From: Thinopyrum elongatum
Lineage: Eukaryota > Streptophyta > Magnoliopsida > Poales > Poaceae
DNA: 64,000 nt
Reading direction: 5' to 3'
Assembly: GCA_011799875.1 (NCBI GenBank)
Contig: CM022302.1
Coordinates: 57,019,599-57,083,598, forward strand
Both the position numbers and the translations under genes were made by a program. Of the stretch, positions 44,750 to 57,256 are shown in pieces (position 1 is the stretch's first letter; the number at the start of each line of letters is the position of its first letter). A model generated the notes under the pieces. It was not told the origin of the DNA. It ran no database searches and saw nothing but the letters and a program-made list of their open reading frames with translations.

Positions 44750-45514
44750 GCATACTTAGTTGATTGACATGCCATGTTAGTACTTACTCAAATAAAATGC
44801 ATATTTGGGTGTATGCCTACCATGTGTTATATCATTGGTAGTTTGTACCTTATGTTCATACATTTCGTTAGACTTTACTGGGTAGATATACCATAGTAGT
44901 TTGTTGATGTTGTACATTCTTCTATTGAGTAAATTGTTCTCTATCAATACTATGTCATGTTATTGGATACTAGGTTGTATAGCATGTGTGTAGCAATTCA
45001 TGTATTAGATCATGCCTAAGTTGTATATCTATGTACTTGCAAGTGTATGATGTGCGCTAGATAGGAAATGCATGGAATCATGTTATTCATGCTAGTATAG
45101 TACTTAGCTTGAAATGATTGATGCCATGACTTAGATGTTTACTTGCTTAGTATGATTTTTCTTCTGTTTTTAAGTCACAACTAGTATGATAGTGTTGTGT
45201 GCTAATGCCATGCTTGATAGTCATGTTAATTAGTTGATATCAACTAAGTTATATGTTATATTGGTAGCATAGCGCGATGTCTTGTGTGATGATCCACCAT
45301 ACTTTGTCACCCTATATAGTTTATCTAGGTATCTCAATGTTGTGTGCATGACCTTCTTCATATCTAGTTTATCTAGTGGTTGCATTGTTATATGTCTAGG
45401 TGTCTTTCATGCAAGTGACCTTTAATTTCATCTTGCTCGATATGTCCTATTTTAGTTTTTGTAGTACATATATTGAATTTCAGAACTTTAATCTTTCAAT
45501 TATGAACATAGGAA
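44750..45514. other. CACTA-derived AT-rich DNA, no gene
   Basis: Continues the sequence left of the Gypsy (…GGTAGCTAT / GCATACTTAG…). AT-rich, with many ATGTTAT/TTAGTTGAT phrases, typical of CACTA introns and spacers. Nothing coding seen. Confidence 0.55.
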
Positions 45515-46339
45515 ATGTCTGACGACGATAGGATACAAGAGTGCGAGTACTGCGGCGACGACCGGGGTCTGTGCGACAGGCCTCACCTGGAAGGCGGTCG
45601 ACGCTTCAGTATTAAGCTCGACGAGACCTTCGATGTTTATACGGTACGCAACGACGACAAGTCTTTTTCCGTAATTAAGCATGACTTATGTTTCTTCAAC
45701 GTGTAATTTCTGCTTTCTACAATTCAACTAGTGCATCCCCTGCCATGCAAGACGTTGTGTCTTGGAGAAGTTGGATTTTAAAGATCATGAGAGTATGGAG
45801 ATAAAGAGAGTTCACCTCAGGACCCATCATGGTTATACTTTTGCCGCAAAGCTATACAATGCGGTGACCTACTCCCATTTTGGTTGCTCGAATTGGGCAG
45901 CACTATGCAAGGCGTATGGTTTTCAGGAGGGTATGCATGTCACCTTCGATCTGGGTGATGATCTAGATGACATGGATGGAGATAATGTCGACGAAGATAA
46001 TATCGACATTTGGGTCGATGTTCATACACTTCCACTTCTACCTCTATGTGAGTTTCTCAAACATATTCAATAAGTAATTTATATTGTATTTATAAAAATA
46101 GTTGACAACTTATTTTCATTCATAGCTTATTTCCATTCTTCAAGAAATGTACGGAATAGTAGACAAAACCTACTACAGTTATGGGTCTGAGCTAAATTGC
46201 GAGGAGATAAATCATTTTGTTTCATGGATTAAAGATGTTGAGACTTTTAAGACGAATTATCACATCTCTCCAAGTTATTCTCAATACGTGCCACTAGTGC
46301 ACGTGTTGAACTACAGTAACATCCATCGAGATATCATGG
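45515..46339 (+). pseudogene. B3-domain-like gene in CACTA DNA, 3 exons, apparent frameshift
   Basis: Exon 1 (45515-45643) MSDDDRIQECEYCGDDRGLC... contains a CxxC pair. Exon 2 (from 45732) starts CIPCHARRCVLEKLDF, then a B3-type DNA-binding fold segment with GYTFAAKLYNAV, WAALCKAYGFQEGMHVTFDLG and an acidic tail. The exon 2 frame stops at 46071-46073 if read through; alternatively a donor (T|GTGAGT) near 46047 joins exon 3 (about 46126-46339; VDKTYYSYGSELN...YVPLVHVLNYSNIH). The join needs a one-base shift near 46155, so this copy looks broken. Similar B3-like genes are common in Triticeae CACTA elements (recognition). Zinc-ligand-like cysteines in exons 1-2 are notable. Confidence 0.55.
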
Positions 46340-46414
46340 TAAGATTTTTCCTATTATGTCATCAGTGCATTTTTGGCATAGATTCTTTTAAGCTAAACTA
46401 CATTTTGCTAAGTA

Positions 46415-46575
46415 CTCCCTCCGTTCCTAAATATTTGTCTTTCTAGAGATTTCAACAAGTGACTACATACGTAGCAAAATGAGTGAATCTACACTCTAAA
46501 ATATGTCTATATACATCCGTATGTGATAGTCCATTTGAAATCTCTCAAAAGACAAATATTTAGGAACGGAGGGAG
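46415..46575. mobile_element. Stowaway MITE, 161 bp
   Basis: Ends CTCCCTCCGTTCCTAAATAT and ATATTTAGGAACGGAGGGAG are perfect inverted repeats, flanked by TA (46413-46414, 46576-46577). The Copia LTR begins 1 bp past the right TA. Confidence 0.95.
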
Positions 46576-46578
46576 TAT

Positions 46579-48741
46579 TGTAGGGGAACGCAGTAGAAAA
46601 CAAAAATTTTCCGACCTACGCACCAGCCCAGGACCACTATGGAGACTGCATACAAGGTTTGATCATTTTCGTTACCGACTCGTAGCGCAGCGGAAGTAGA
46701 GTCGATGACGATCGTCGGTGCAGATCCCCGCAGCTAGGATTTACAACCTCCCAACCGCGAGGATGTACTCCCTCATCCGCCACTCGGACAGCCCTCCGGG
46801 AGGCGGTCGGACAGTCCCCCAGACGGTGTCGTGGACAGCCCTTCGGGAGGACTCACAGAACTCGGACCGTCACTCGGACAGCCCTTCGGGAGGACACTCG
46901 AACAGCCCCTCGGGCAAAAGGACGAAACTACGACCTCTCTACGGGGTTGCACACATACGGTGCCATCTATCCGGCAGGGCTTCGCCGTCCAGAACTAGTT
47001 CCCACCGGAACCCAGACAGCCTTTCGGCACTACGAAACTATTTCGTGGGAGGGAGAGAGAATGCCAGATCATGCATGGCTTGTGTGAGAGGGTTGGAGTG
47101 GAGTTGGAGAGCACCTCTCCTCCTCCTTATATAGTGGTGGAAGGGGTGGAGGGGGCTGAAATTTCAGCCCACTAAACATGGGGAAAACATGTTCCCACAA
47201 AACAAGGAGAACATGTTCCCACCAAACAAGGGAAAAACATGTTCCCTTGTCCATGGTGTTCCCCCATGGGGCCCCACCTTTCTCCCAACACTCTCCACCA
47301 TTTGTGGGGGCTGCCCCCCACCATGGGGGGCCCCCCCAACATCTTTGTCCAGCCACAAGGGGCTGCCCCCCCAAGGGGAGCGCCCCCAAAACAGCCCCCA
47401 CGTATCGTGGGATCTTGTCCCCTCACGCTGGGACAAGATGTTTTCCGCGACTATTACTTCTGAAAATTCCGAAAGGTCCCAGAACATTTCCGACACCCTC
47501 TAAAATTATCTGGACACGCTCTGGAACATTTCCAGTATGGTGGTTTAATTTAAAACCATCTTTGTTTACCCGGTAAACAACTCCGGCAGCTACGAAACTT
47601 TTTTTTCGGTTTTTTCTCCAGAAAAATTCCAGAAATTACCAGACCAATCTGGCAACCTCCAAAACATTCCCGGTGCTTGCCGAAACCTTTTTGGATCAAT
47701 GGTTTTATCCGAAACAACTTTTCGGTTTTACCGAAACTTTTTCAGTGTTCTCTCTCCGGAACTCTTCCGTTGTCTCCGAAACTTTTCGGTGATTTTCTCT
47801 CAGACTCCCTGTCTAGTATTCAGCAGATAGATGACCCTTAAGCGTGTGACCCTATAGGTTCGGTGAAGTATAGACATGACACGGAACACCTTCCGATCAA
47901 TGATCAACATCGGAGCCGTGGACACCCATATTGACCCCTATACCCACACGAATGAATATTCGAGTGAACCTCCAGTTGCCGTGTGCTATTCCTGTTGCTT
48001 CACGATATGTTACAAATACCCGAGGTTAGACATGTAGGCATTTCCGTGGATCAACAACTTGTCCACTATGCCAGTTACCTCGTTACCGGTATTGTTCTCT
48101 TTTCTCGTTACCGTGTTCCGGCATCCCTGTGATCAAATCACAAAGTGTCTGGCCAGACGATGATGGATACCGTAACACCGAGAGGGCCAGAGATATCTCT
48201 CCATCGTCGGAGGAGCAAATCCCAATCTCGAGCTATCAAGTTACTTGACACACTTTTCCATGAACCCGTAAGCCGCCGTAATAGCCACCCATTTACGGAT
48301 GACGTTTAACAAACCCCAAAGTTCATGAAGCAAGTATGAAGAAACTCGACACTCTCATGGTCTAAGGAATTTTGCAAACATTAACCATCTCTGTGTTATT
48401 AACCATTAATATGTGACGAATGTAACTCATAGCATAACATCAATTTGGGTCGATTCAACACAAATGTTCTTCTAACACTGTGCCCTCAAAATTGCTGGCA
48501 TAGACATGCCCATGATCAGGAAAACAGAACCATCATGCAATACTTGAGCTAGTCTTAGAGGCCAGACTAGGAATACATATTACCGTTTATTATTCCACAC
48601 GTGCATATGAGTCTTCCTCCGAGCCTCGTTTTATTTGCAGACTCGAGAACCATAGCAGTTATAGCATGGAATATAAATCTAATTATGAACAGGGAGATAA
48701 TCAATAACATTTATTATTGCCTCTAGGGCATATCTCCTACA
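46579..48741 (-). repeat. Copia LTR 1 (3' LTR of unit A)
   Basis: 2163 bp. TATA-like CTATATAAGG (complement of about 47126-47136) marks the promoter. The leader side contains repeated ACAGCCC(T)TCGGGAGG phrases (46790-46915) able to form short hairpins. It is closest to LTR 3 (62599-64000) over its middle part. Confidence 0.95.
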
Positions 48742-51700
48742 GACTCCCACTTGCACTAGAGTCAATAATCTAGTTAATGCTAATGCACTTTACACCTGTG
48801 GCACACCGGTGTAAATATGCTTCGCTTGTGGTATAGCCTGAATGTTCAACGGATCTGACGACTTCAGCTCCGTGTGTATCTTTGCATATCCTCGCGTTTT
48901 CACGCTTTCACAAAAGTCATATTTTGTGTGGACTTGGCTTGATATGTATGCGAATCACAGGTCGAACCTGGATTCCTCAAACTGAGTTATGGAGCAACTA
49001 CTTGCAGTAGTGTCCCATTGACAAAAGCCATCTTGGAACCATACTAAGTTCATGAATGAACTATATGATTCAACATCTTCTTTGTCGCTTTAAAAGCGGC
49101 AACATACTTTGCCTCTGTTATAGAATTCGCCACAGTAACTTGTTTGAACAAATTCCAACTAACTGTGCCACCATATTGTGTGTTACACAAAACCGTCAAT
49201 TTAAATCGAAAATCGCATGGAGAAATGATGAAGACTGTATCGATGTAACCTTTTACAACGAACTCTTCATGATCTCTACTTGCGAGAAAACTTGTCATCA
49301 GTGCTACTATAGTACTCAATGACCCTTTTTCACTGTTGTCCCTTGATCAATACTTTTGATCACTTTGGTATCTATACTCGCAACAACTTTGGGAGTATTG
49401 GACATATCTGGTTGTTATACATACCATGGAATACATGATTAATCCAAACACAAGAGTGTGTGGAATCCCCATCATGTATTTTGCTCATCAGTGTTTTTGG
49501 GACACCGAGTCTTGCAAAAACTCTTTCCATGTGACTTCGGCAAGAATCACTCCTTGGCGTTTTAAATGCTAAAAAGTTTTAGCATCTTGTCAACATTTAT
49601 TTATTGCTTAGCCCCATTAGGTAAATCTATCTTCATAGATCATCATGCCTAATATTAAGGCTATTTAGCCCAAGCACTTCATCGAAAAACTATTTTCAAA
49701 TGAAGTCCTAATTCGTGTCAAGAATTTTATTTCCAATTAACAATGTGTCAAGCACACAAGGTTTTTAGAAATGTTATTAGGCTCCCACTTACTTTCTTGA
49801 ATTACAAGCATCTTCGTTATCCATTGATGAAGTCAAAACTCCTTTGACCATTTCATCAAAACACAAAGATTCCAACTCCACTTTGCTCTCTTCTGTCCAT
49901 CGCTGGAACTCTGAAGTTTGCACCCTTTCTAGCATCCTCTGGATTGACAAAATACCTTGGACTGTAACACATGCAGGTCCTTGGTTTCATTTCCATCAGA
50001 TGGAAATCCTTTTGTCATCCATTGTTTTATATCTCATGATATGAAATATGTATTAATTGCTAGTTCAACCCAAACCGAATTTAAGCATCGCTACGATGAA
50101 GCAACCTCATCGTAGTCAACTCCTTGAACTTGTATATTGCAACAAGTCGAGCTTTATGGATAAAACATTTTTATTCATATCAGTTATAGTTCCATAAATA
50201 TTCGTCAGACTCTAAGTCTTCCGAAAGGTGTATCAAGGTTTTAATCTTGAATCACTTATATGGAAACTATCTCGGATTGTATTGGCATTTAGCCAATTCC
50301 GGAGTTAGGGCCCATCAACGCTTCCTTGTGTATCGTAGGTATACTGTTGTCTAACAACAATATCTCGTTTGCGCACCTGAGAGGTTTGCACGAGCCTTGC
50401 CTACGTGGTTCAGCTGCAAGTTTGACCGAAGTCCATACATTTTATTGTAGAGACTTCCGTATCAGTTGCAGTAGGAAACTCCGGAATTACTTCCAAGGTC
50501 TCTTTCCTTTGATCTGATGGCGAAGATACTGTTTATCTCGTCGAGTTGCACTATTCTCCCACTCACCTTTTTCAAAGAACCATTTTCTTCAAAAAGCATA
50601 CCATTTTGTGGCAAAAACTTTTGCCTCGGTATAGTGGTGGGGGAATACCCAATGACTTGGGATAACCTACAAAGTAGCACTTGTCTGATTTGGAATAGGT
50701 TTGTAACCTTTTACACAAGCCCCATATTCCAAATGTTAAGAAAAGATATAACATGGTTGGGCGTACCATACCATGGTGTCATTTCAACAGACCTGATGGA
50801 GCTCTTTTCAGTGTAAAAGCCGCAGTCTCTAAAGCATCACCTTTTAAAAGGGATAATGGCAAATTTATTTATGTCATCTTTGATCTTACCATGTCATAAA
50901 TGGTTCGATTACATCTTCACGGACTTTCCACTTGCAGTGGTATTCCGGGAGGTGCAAGTTATGAAACCCCTTTCACAACGCATCAGACATTCGCTAAACT
51001 TGTAACTCAAATATTTCTTTCTGCAATCGAATTGTAGAAACATAATTTTCTTGTTACAATAACTTCTACTTCATTTTGAAAACCTTTCAAATGATTTCAA
51101 AAGATCCAGACTTACGTCTCATCAAGTAAATATCCATATATCTACTTGAGTCATTTCTGAAGATAGATAAATCCACTACTTGCAACAACATTTATCGGAC
51201 TACATACATCAAAATGTATGATCACCAATAAGTTCTTTGCTCGTTCCTTATGGCCTGTGAACAGTATTTCAGTCACTTCACTTTTCGGAGGAAAGTTGCA
51301 AGTGTCAGGTGATTCAAAATCAAACGACTTCAAAATCCATCATAATGGAATTTTCCATGCGGGTTTCTCCAATGTGACCAAATGCAGTGCCACACTTGTG
51401 TGGTATTCTTTTAGTCTTATGACATTTAGCGTCAGTGTTATGGATGTATCATATTACCATCAATATTCATAACATACGTCCCATCGATGATGGAAGTATG
51501 GCCCTCATGTTATTCATAATACTGAACAGCAATTGTTCTTCTATGAACAACCCTTTTGCAACAAACATTGTGCAATGGGCTAGAGTGTGTAAAACTCTAA
51601 AATGAATTATCAAAGTTAATACTGAGGTAATGTATTATTATCAATATTCATAACATACATCTCATTCATAATGAAAGTATGGCCCTTATGTTATTCATAA

Positions 51701-54081
51701 CACCGAACATCAAAAGTTCTCTTATGAACAACCTTCTTGCAAGATAACTTATGCAATGGGCTAGAGTGTGTAAAACTCTAATTGAATTAGGAAAATAAAC
51801 ACAGACGGTAATACACCGATGGAAGGTACAGTAACATTTACTATGTTCCCTGTGTATACCTAAACCTCATTCCTGGCTAGTCTTTCAGGCCATAGTAGTT
51901 CTTACATCGAGTTGCAATAGAATGCAATCGAGCGGGTATCTTTGTGATTAACTCACAATACCCAAGAATCAGTGATTAACAATTTAATCATAATTCCCAA
52001 GAACTATATCTTTGACCAGCCTTCTATACATCAAAAACTTGTATGACATTCATACATGAGCTGGATATTCCAGTCTTCTTTCTCATTGCCTTTATACTTC
52101 TAACAGTTTAACTTTTAGTATTTCTCCTACTCTCAGAAGAAGCACACAACTTAAGAGTGGCATCAGCCCTGGACTTCCTAGGCGTGAAAGTTTCACTGAC
52201 ACCCTTCGGACACTTCCTTTCTCTTTAAGTTGTTGTTTTATTCACCTTTCATCATATGACAGGCGTTCTTCTGGATCCCTCTCTTATCAGTCTAATGCAT
52301 AGTAAACTCCTTTACTAATAGTTTGCAAACAAACATTGCTTTGGATATCTCATATCTTTTAGCCTTTGTCTGTCTCTGAAAATAATTTTCAGATTCCATG
52401 AATATCACATAACTATCCAAACTTTCGAAGATTGGGTCTCATGGAAACAAACATATTGCGCTTGACTGAAATGGAATTCTAGCTTTTGGATCAACGGACG
52501 AGAGTCACATGATCCATAGCATAAGCGAGAGAATACCGAAAGTATGCAATAGGACAAAGTCCTTCTCGGCACTCTTGAGGACAATCCTCACATTACGTTA
52601 CCAACCGTAAAGTTTTAACCAGATATTTAACAGCTATTCAATTTTAATAGGGAAGGTGGAAAAGCGAGCCATTATTCTACAACTATTATGCAAATCACAC
52701 TTAGACAGTGTTCAAAATTAATTGCACTGAGAATTAAAAGAATTAATTCTATAGTGCGCTCCCACTCAAATCAATATCTCTCATCATTGATTGTGAGTGA
52801 TTCAAGATCCGCATTTCAATTCAACGCCATTGATGGTAGCATCACTGATGACGAAAATCTCAATCGGTAGGCAAACTTGCCAATCACATCTCTATGTGAC
52901 TCTTGTTCATCTTTCGATGCGTGTGTTCCGAGCTCATGACTTTCATGCCTGAACGTCAAGACAACCAAGTGATCTCGCTGCGAGGTCTCAACTCACCCGC
53001 CTCACACATCCCTAATCGTTCGTACCCATGTTAGCATGTGATACCCCGAAAAGTTAGGTGCCGTGACGGTGCTACACTTGGGAGAACATTAACTACTTGA
53101 TATTTTTGTGAGAGATCACCCTAATAAAAGGCGACTACCGCGCAATCAAAAAGGGTGCATCATAAGGGATAAACATCTCAGGCAATTCATAATAGCATGA
53201 TATGGTATAGCCCTTTCTGACGGAGAAGTCTTTCATTCCTTCGTCTTCGGCATTCGCGTCGGTGTTCACAATTGCGAAGATTGCCACCACCTTGTCGATG
53301 CACCAGATAATATTGCTATCTCTATAGCTAATAAAATAATGCATTACTTAAGGTTGACACGCAGGTCAATAAAGTGACAATCATATGGCTCCAGCCATCA
53401 TGCCGAATCATGACACGCAGGTCATGTTAATCAATTTACATTATATAGTCATCTCATACATAATCAAATTATTATGAGCACTGCTATACCACATCACATG
53501 CACATGCAAACCCTCCTGCAAAACCAAGTTAGACGTCTCTAATCGGTTCATGCAAAAACTTGTTTTTCGTGGCTTCTAAGGTTTCGAAACAAACCAAAGC
53601 TACCAACGTCCATCATCAAGTATGATAATTCAAGTCGCTAGATTAACAATGAGGGGTGTATGAAACACGAGATAATAAAATCTCGAGCCCCATACTGAAC
53701 TTCGTCATACGCATGACCCCCGTGCAGATCATATCTGCATTGCCCTTTCGTCTGCGAAACATCCATCTTTCTTTAACTAAAGTGGAACCCAAAGAACTGT
53801 TAGCACTTCGTTGATCTGTCAATCAGCATACTCAGGAGCAGCATGAAAGGATCGCGGATTGCCAGAACTTTGTGAGATTCCACAATGCTGTCAAGATCAG
53901 GACTACGCAAATTCAAGGGAAGCAACAAGAACATCGGGTAACAGATTTCATCTGCTACCCGCACAAATAATTTTCAGTAATAGAACTCATCTACTACCTA
54001 ATTATATTGTGCAACACCCATACATCTCTATGTATTCTAGATCGCAACCTGCATCTACGCATAGCACGGCTCTGATACCAC
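48742..54081 (-). pseudogene. Decayed Copia gag-pol, unit A
   Basis: Minus-strand remnants in order: integrase core start GHKERAKNLLVIIHFDVCSP (51151-51333, first catalytic Asp in HFDVC); integrase C-terminal KCYFVGYPKS with NGMLFEENG and GRIVQLDE (about 50470-50700); RNase H end GGTVSWNLFKQVTVANSITE followed by AKYVAA (49050-49319). No frame is open across them; stops and shifts are frequent. Gag is not recognisable near 53100-54000. The unit therefore cannot encode its own replication, yet near-identical copies exist, implying mobilisation in trans or duplication. Confidence 0.8.
54068..54080 (-). other. Copia primer-binding site (initiator Met-tRNA)
   Basis: The minus strand reads TGGTATCAGAGCC one base after the LTR end, complementary to the 3' end of plant initiator tRNA-Met. 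The same site lies at about 62585-62597 in unit B. Confidence 0.9.
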
Positions 54082-56256
54082 TGTAGGGGAACGCAGTAGA
54101 AAACAAAAATTTTTCGACCTACGCACCAGCCCAGGACCACTATGGAGACTGCATACAAGGTTTGATCATTTTCGTTACCGACTCGTAGCGCAGCGGAAGT
54201 AGAGTCGATGACGATCGTCGGTGCAGATCCCCGCAGCTAGGATTTACAACCTCCCAACCGCGAGGATGTACTCCCTCATCCGCCACTCGGACAGCCCTCC
54301 GGGAGGCGGTCGGACAGTCCCCCGGACGGTGTCGTGGACAGCCCTTCGGGAGGACTCACAGAACTCGGACCGTCACTCGGACAGCCCTTCGGGAGGACAC
54401 TCGAACAGCCCCTCGGGCAAAAGGACGAAACTACGACCTCTCTACGGGGTTGCACACATACGGTGCCATCTATCCGGCAGGGCTTCGCCGTCCAGAACTA
54501 GTTCCCACCGGAACCCAGACAGCCTTTCGGCACTACGAAACTATTTCGTGGGAGGGAGAGAGAATGCCAGATCATGCATGGCTTGTGTGAGAGAGTTGGA
54601 GTGGAGTTGGAGAGCACGTCTCCTCCTCCTTATATAGTGGTGGAAGGGGTGGAGGGGGCTGAAAATTCAGCCCACTAAACATGGGGAAAACATGTTCCCA
54701 CAAAACAAGGAGAACATGTTCCCACCAAACAAGGGAAAAACATGTTCCCTTGTCCATGGTGTTCCCCCATGGGGCCCCACCTTCCTCCCAACACTCTCCA
54801 CCATTTGTGGGGGCTGCCCCCCCACCATGGGGCCCCCCCCCAACATTTTGTCCAGCCACAAGGGGGCTGCTCCCAAAGGGGGCCCCCCCAAAAACAGCCC
54901 AAAAACAGCCCCCACGATCCGTGGGATCTTGTCCCCTCACGCTGGGACAAGATGTTTTCCGCGACTATTATTTCTGAAAAATTCCAGAAGGTCCCAGAAC
55001 ATTTCGGGCACCCTCTAAAATTATCTGGACGCGCTCTGGAACATTTCCAGTATGGTGGTTTAATTTAAAACCATCTTTGTTTACCCGGTAAACAACTCCG
55101 GCAGCTCCGAAACTTTTTTTCGGTTTTTTCTCCAGAAAAATTCCAGAAATTACCAGACCAATCTGGCAACCTCCAAAACATTCCCGGTGCTTGCCGAAAC
55201 CTTTTTGGATCAATGGTTTTATCCGAAACAACTTTTCGGTTTTACCGAAACTTTTTCAGTGTTCTCTCTCCGGAACTCTTCCGTTGTCTCCGAAACTTTT
55301 CGGTGATTTTCTCTCAGACTCCCTGTCTAGTATTCAGCAGATAGATGACCCTTAAGCGTGTGACCCTATAGGTTCGGTGAAGTATAGACATGACACGGAA
55401 CACCTTCCGATCAATGATCAACATCGGAGCCGTGGACACCCATATTGACCCCTATACCCACACGAATGAATATTCGAGTGAACCTCCAGTTGCCGTGTGC
55501 TATTCCTGTTGCTTCACGATATGTTACAAATACCCGAGGTTAGACATGTAGGCATTTCCGTGGAACAACAACTTGTCCACTATGCCAGTTACCTCGTTAC
55601 CGGTATTGTTCTCTTTTCTCGTTACCGTGTTCCGGCATCCCTGTGATCAAATCACAAAGTGTCTGGCCAGACGATGATGGATACCGTAACACCGAGAGGG
55701 CCCAGAGATATCTCTCCATCGTCGGAGGAGCAAATCCCAATCTCGAGCTATCAAGTTACTTGACACACTTTTTCATGAACCCGTAAGCCGCCGTAATAGC
55801 CACCCATTTACGGATGACGTTTAACAAACCCCAAAGTTCATGAAGCAAGTATGAAGAAACTCGACACTCTCATGGTCTAAGGAATTTTGCAAACATTAAC
55901 CATCTCTGTGTTATTAACCATTAATATGTGACGAATGTAACTCATAGCATAACATCAATTTGGGTCGATTCAACACAAATGTTCTTCTAACACTGTGCCC
56001 TCAAAATTGCTGGCATAGACATGCCCATGATCAGGAAAACAGAACCGTCATGCAATACTTGAGCTAGTCTTAGAGGCCAGACTAGGAATACATATTACCG
56101 TTTATTATTCCACACGTGCATATGAGTCTTCCTCCGAGCCTCGTTTTATTTGCAGACTCGAGAACCATAGCAGTTATAGCATGGAACATAAACCTAATTA
56201 TGAACAGGGAGATAATCAATAACATTTATTATTGCCTCTAGGGCATATCTCCTACA
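54082..56256 (-). repeat. Copia LTR 2 (5' LTR of unit A)
   Basis: 2175 bp. Compared with LTR 1 and LTR 3 it has its own variants in the GC-rich block 54780-54920 (for example GCTCCCAAAGGGGG) and at 54976-55110. TATA-like box near 54629-54640 on the minus strand. Confidence 0.95.
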
Positions 56257-56916
56257 CATAGACCGCAACAAAATGCCACACAAAACCATCTTTTTTGTTC
56301 TTGACAGTAACTATAACACAATATTTCTTATCCACAAAACCAATGATTTCAAATAAGTCACACTTAAGACCCACAAGGATCCCCCCAGCAGTATTATTTG
56401 CAGGAAGCACATGCCAATCATAATTATTGTTGCCAGCAATCATACCCAAAGTCCCACTCTCTATCTTCTCTCTTTTATTTTCAAAGAAACCCACAAAGTC
56501 AATGTGGTTAACATTAAGAAAATCACCCAGGCACTGAAGTTTACCAAGTTGTCCAAGACCTCTAATATTCCAAAAAGCACCTATCATTTAACTTTGAAAG
56601 GGTGTGACAAGCCACAAGGCTGATTCTTAGCATTGATAATAGGGCTATCTAGTTCTAGGACAGCAGTGCCCCCTATCCTATTAACTAAATTGGCATTATT
56701 ATCAATTGGGGAATTATTATTGTTCAAGTCCATGTCTAGGGAATTCGGGAGAACAATCTCCGGATTAGAGTCAGCAAATTGAAGGCATTTAATCTTCTCC
56801 CTAGTAACCAAATCAATAATGATATCATTGCATTCTTTACTACTATCACCCACACACAAGTCCACCATAGTAGTATGAGAAGCAAGCACTTCAATCTCTA
56901 AGTTAGCGAAAGATTT
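56257..56916 (-). pseudogene. LINE fragment (ORF1 end and ORF2 endonuclease start) between LTRs
   Basis: On the minus strand, ORF1 ends ...CGLSHPFKVK and overlaps the ORF2 start by ATGA (56584-56587). ORF2 begins MIGAFWNIRGLGQ, the Asn-containing first motif of the L1 endonuclease, and runs to FVWHFVAVYV at 56257, where the LTR begins. The right junction near 56917 shares ACCATTAATATG with the LTR. It differs from the LINE at 27377. The fragment is open throughout; the flanking LTRs cut both ends. Confidence 0.8.
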
Positions 56917-57256
56917 ACCATTAATATGTGACGAATGTAACTCATAGCATAACATCAATTTGGGTCGATTCAACACAAATGTTCTTCTAACACTGTGCCC
57001 TCAAAATTGCTGGCATAGACATGCCCATGATCAGGAAAACAGAACCATCATGCAATACTTGAGCTAGTCTTAGAGGCCAGACTAGGAATACATATTACCG
57101 TTTATTATTCCACACGTGCATATGAGTCTTCCTCCGAGCCTCGTTTTATTTGCAGACTCGAGAACCATAGCAGTTATAGCATGGAACATAAACCTAATTA
57201 TGAAAAGGGAGATAATCAATAACATTTATTATTGCCTCTAGGGCATATCTCCTACA
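56917..57256 (-). repeat. Partial Copia LTR (340 bp)
   Basis: Corresponds to the last 340 bp (plus-strand right end) of the LTR, ending TATCTCCTACA before GACTCCCACTTGC, the polypurine region of unit B. The rest of this LTR is missing; the LINE fragment takes its place. Confidence 0.9.

Larger units (their letters stand above)
46579..56256 (-). mobile_element. Copia LTR retrotransposon unit A (Angela/WIS-like ends)
   Basis: Minus-strand order: 5' LTR (56256-54082), primer site, decayed gag-pol, polypurine tract, 3' LTR (48741-46579). Flanking 5-mers (AGTAT left, CATAG right) do not match, so this is not a simple insertion; it is one unit of a tandem array with the unit at 56917-64000. Pol remnants are in the Copia order (integrase before RNase H). 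Confidence 0.9.

Noticed and set aside
47069..47576. Open frames in the GC-rich block of the Copia LTRs (also 54572-55068, 63089-63596)
   Set aside because: They lie over homopolymer-rich LTR promoter DNA and differ by frame-changing indels between copies.
46579..56256. Unit A as a simple full-length Copia insertion
   Set aside because: Flanking 5-mers AGTAT and CATAG do not match and the neighbour is another unit of the same element.
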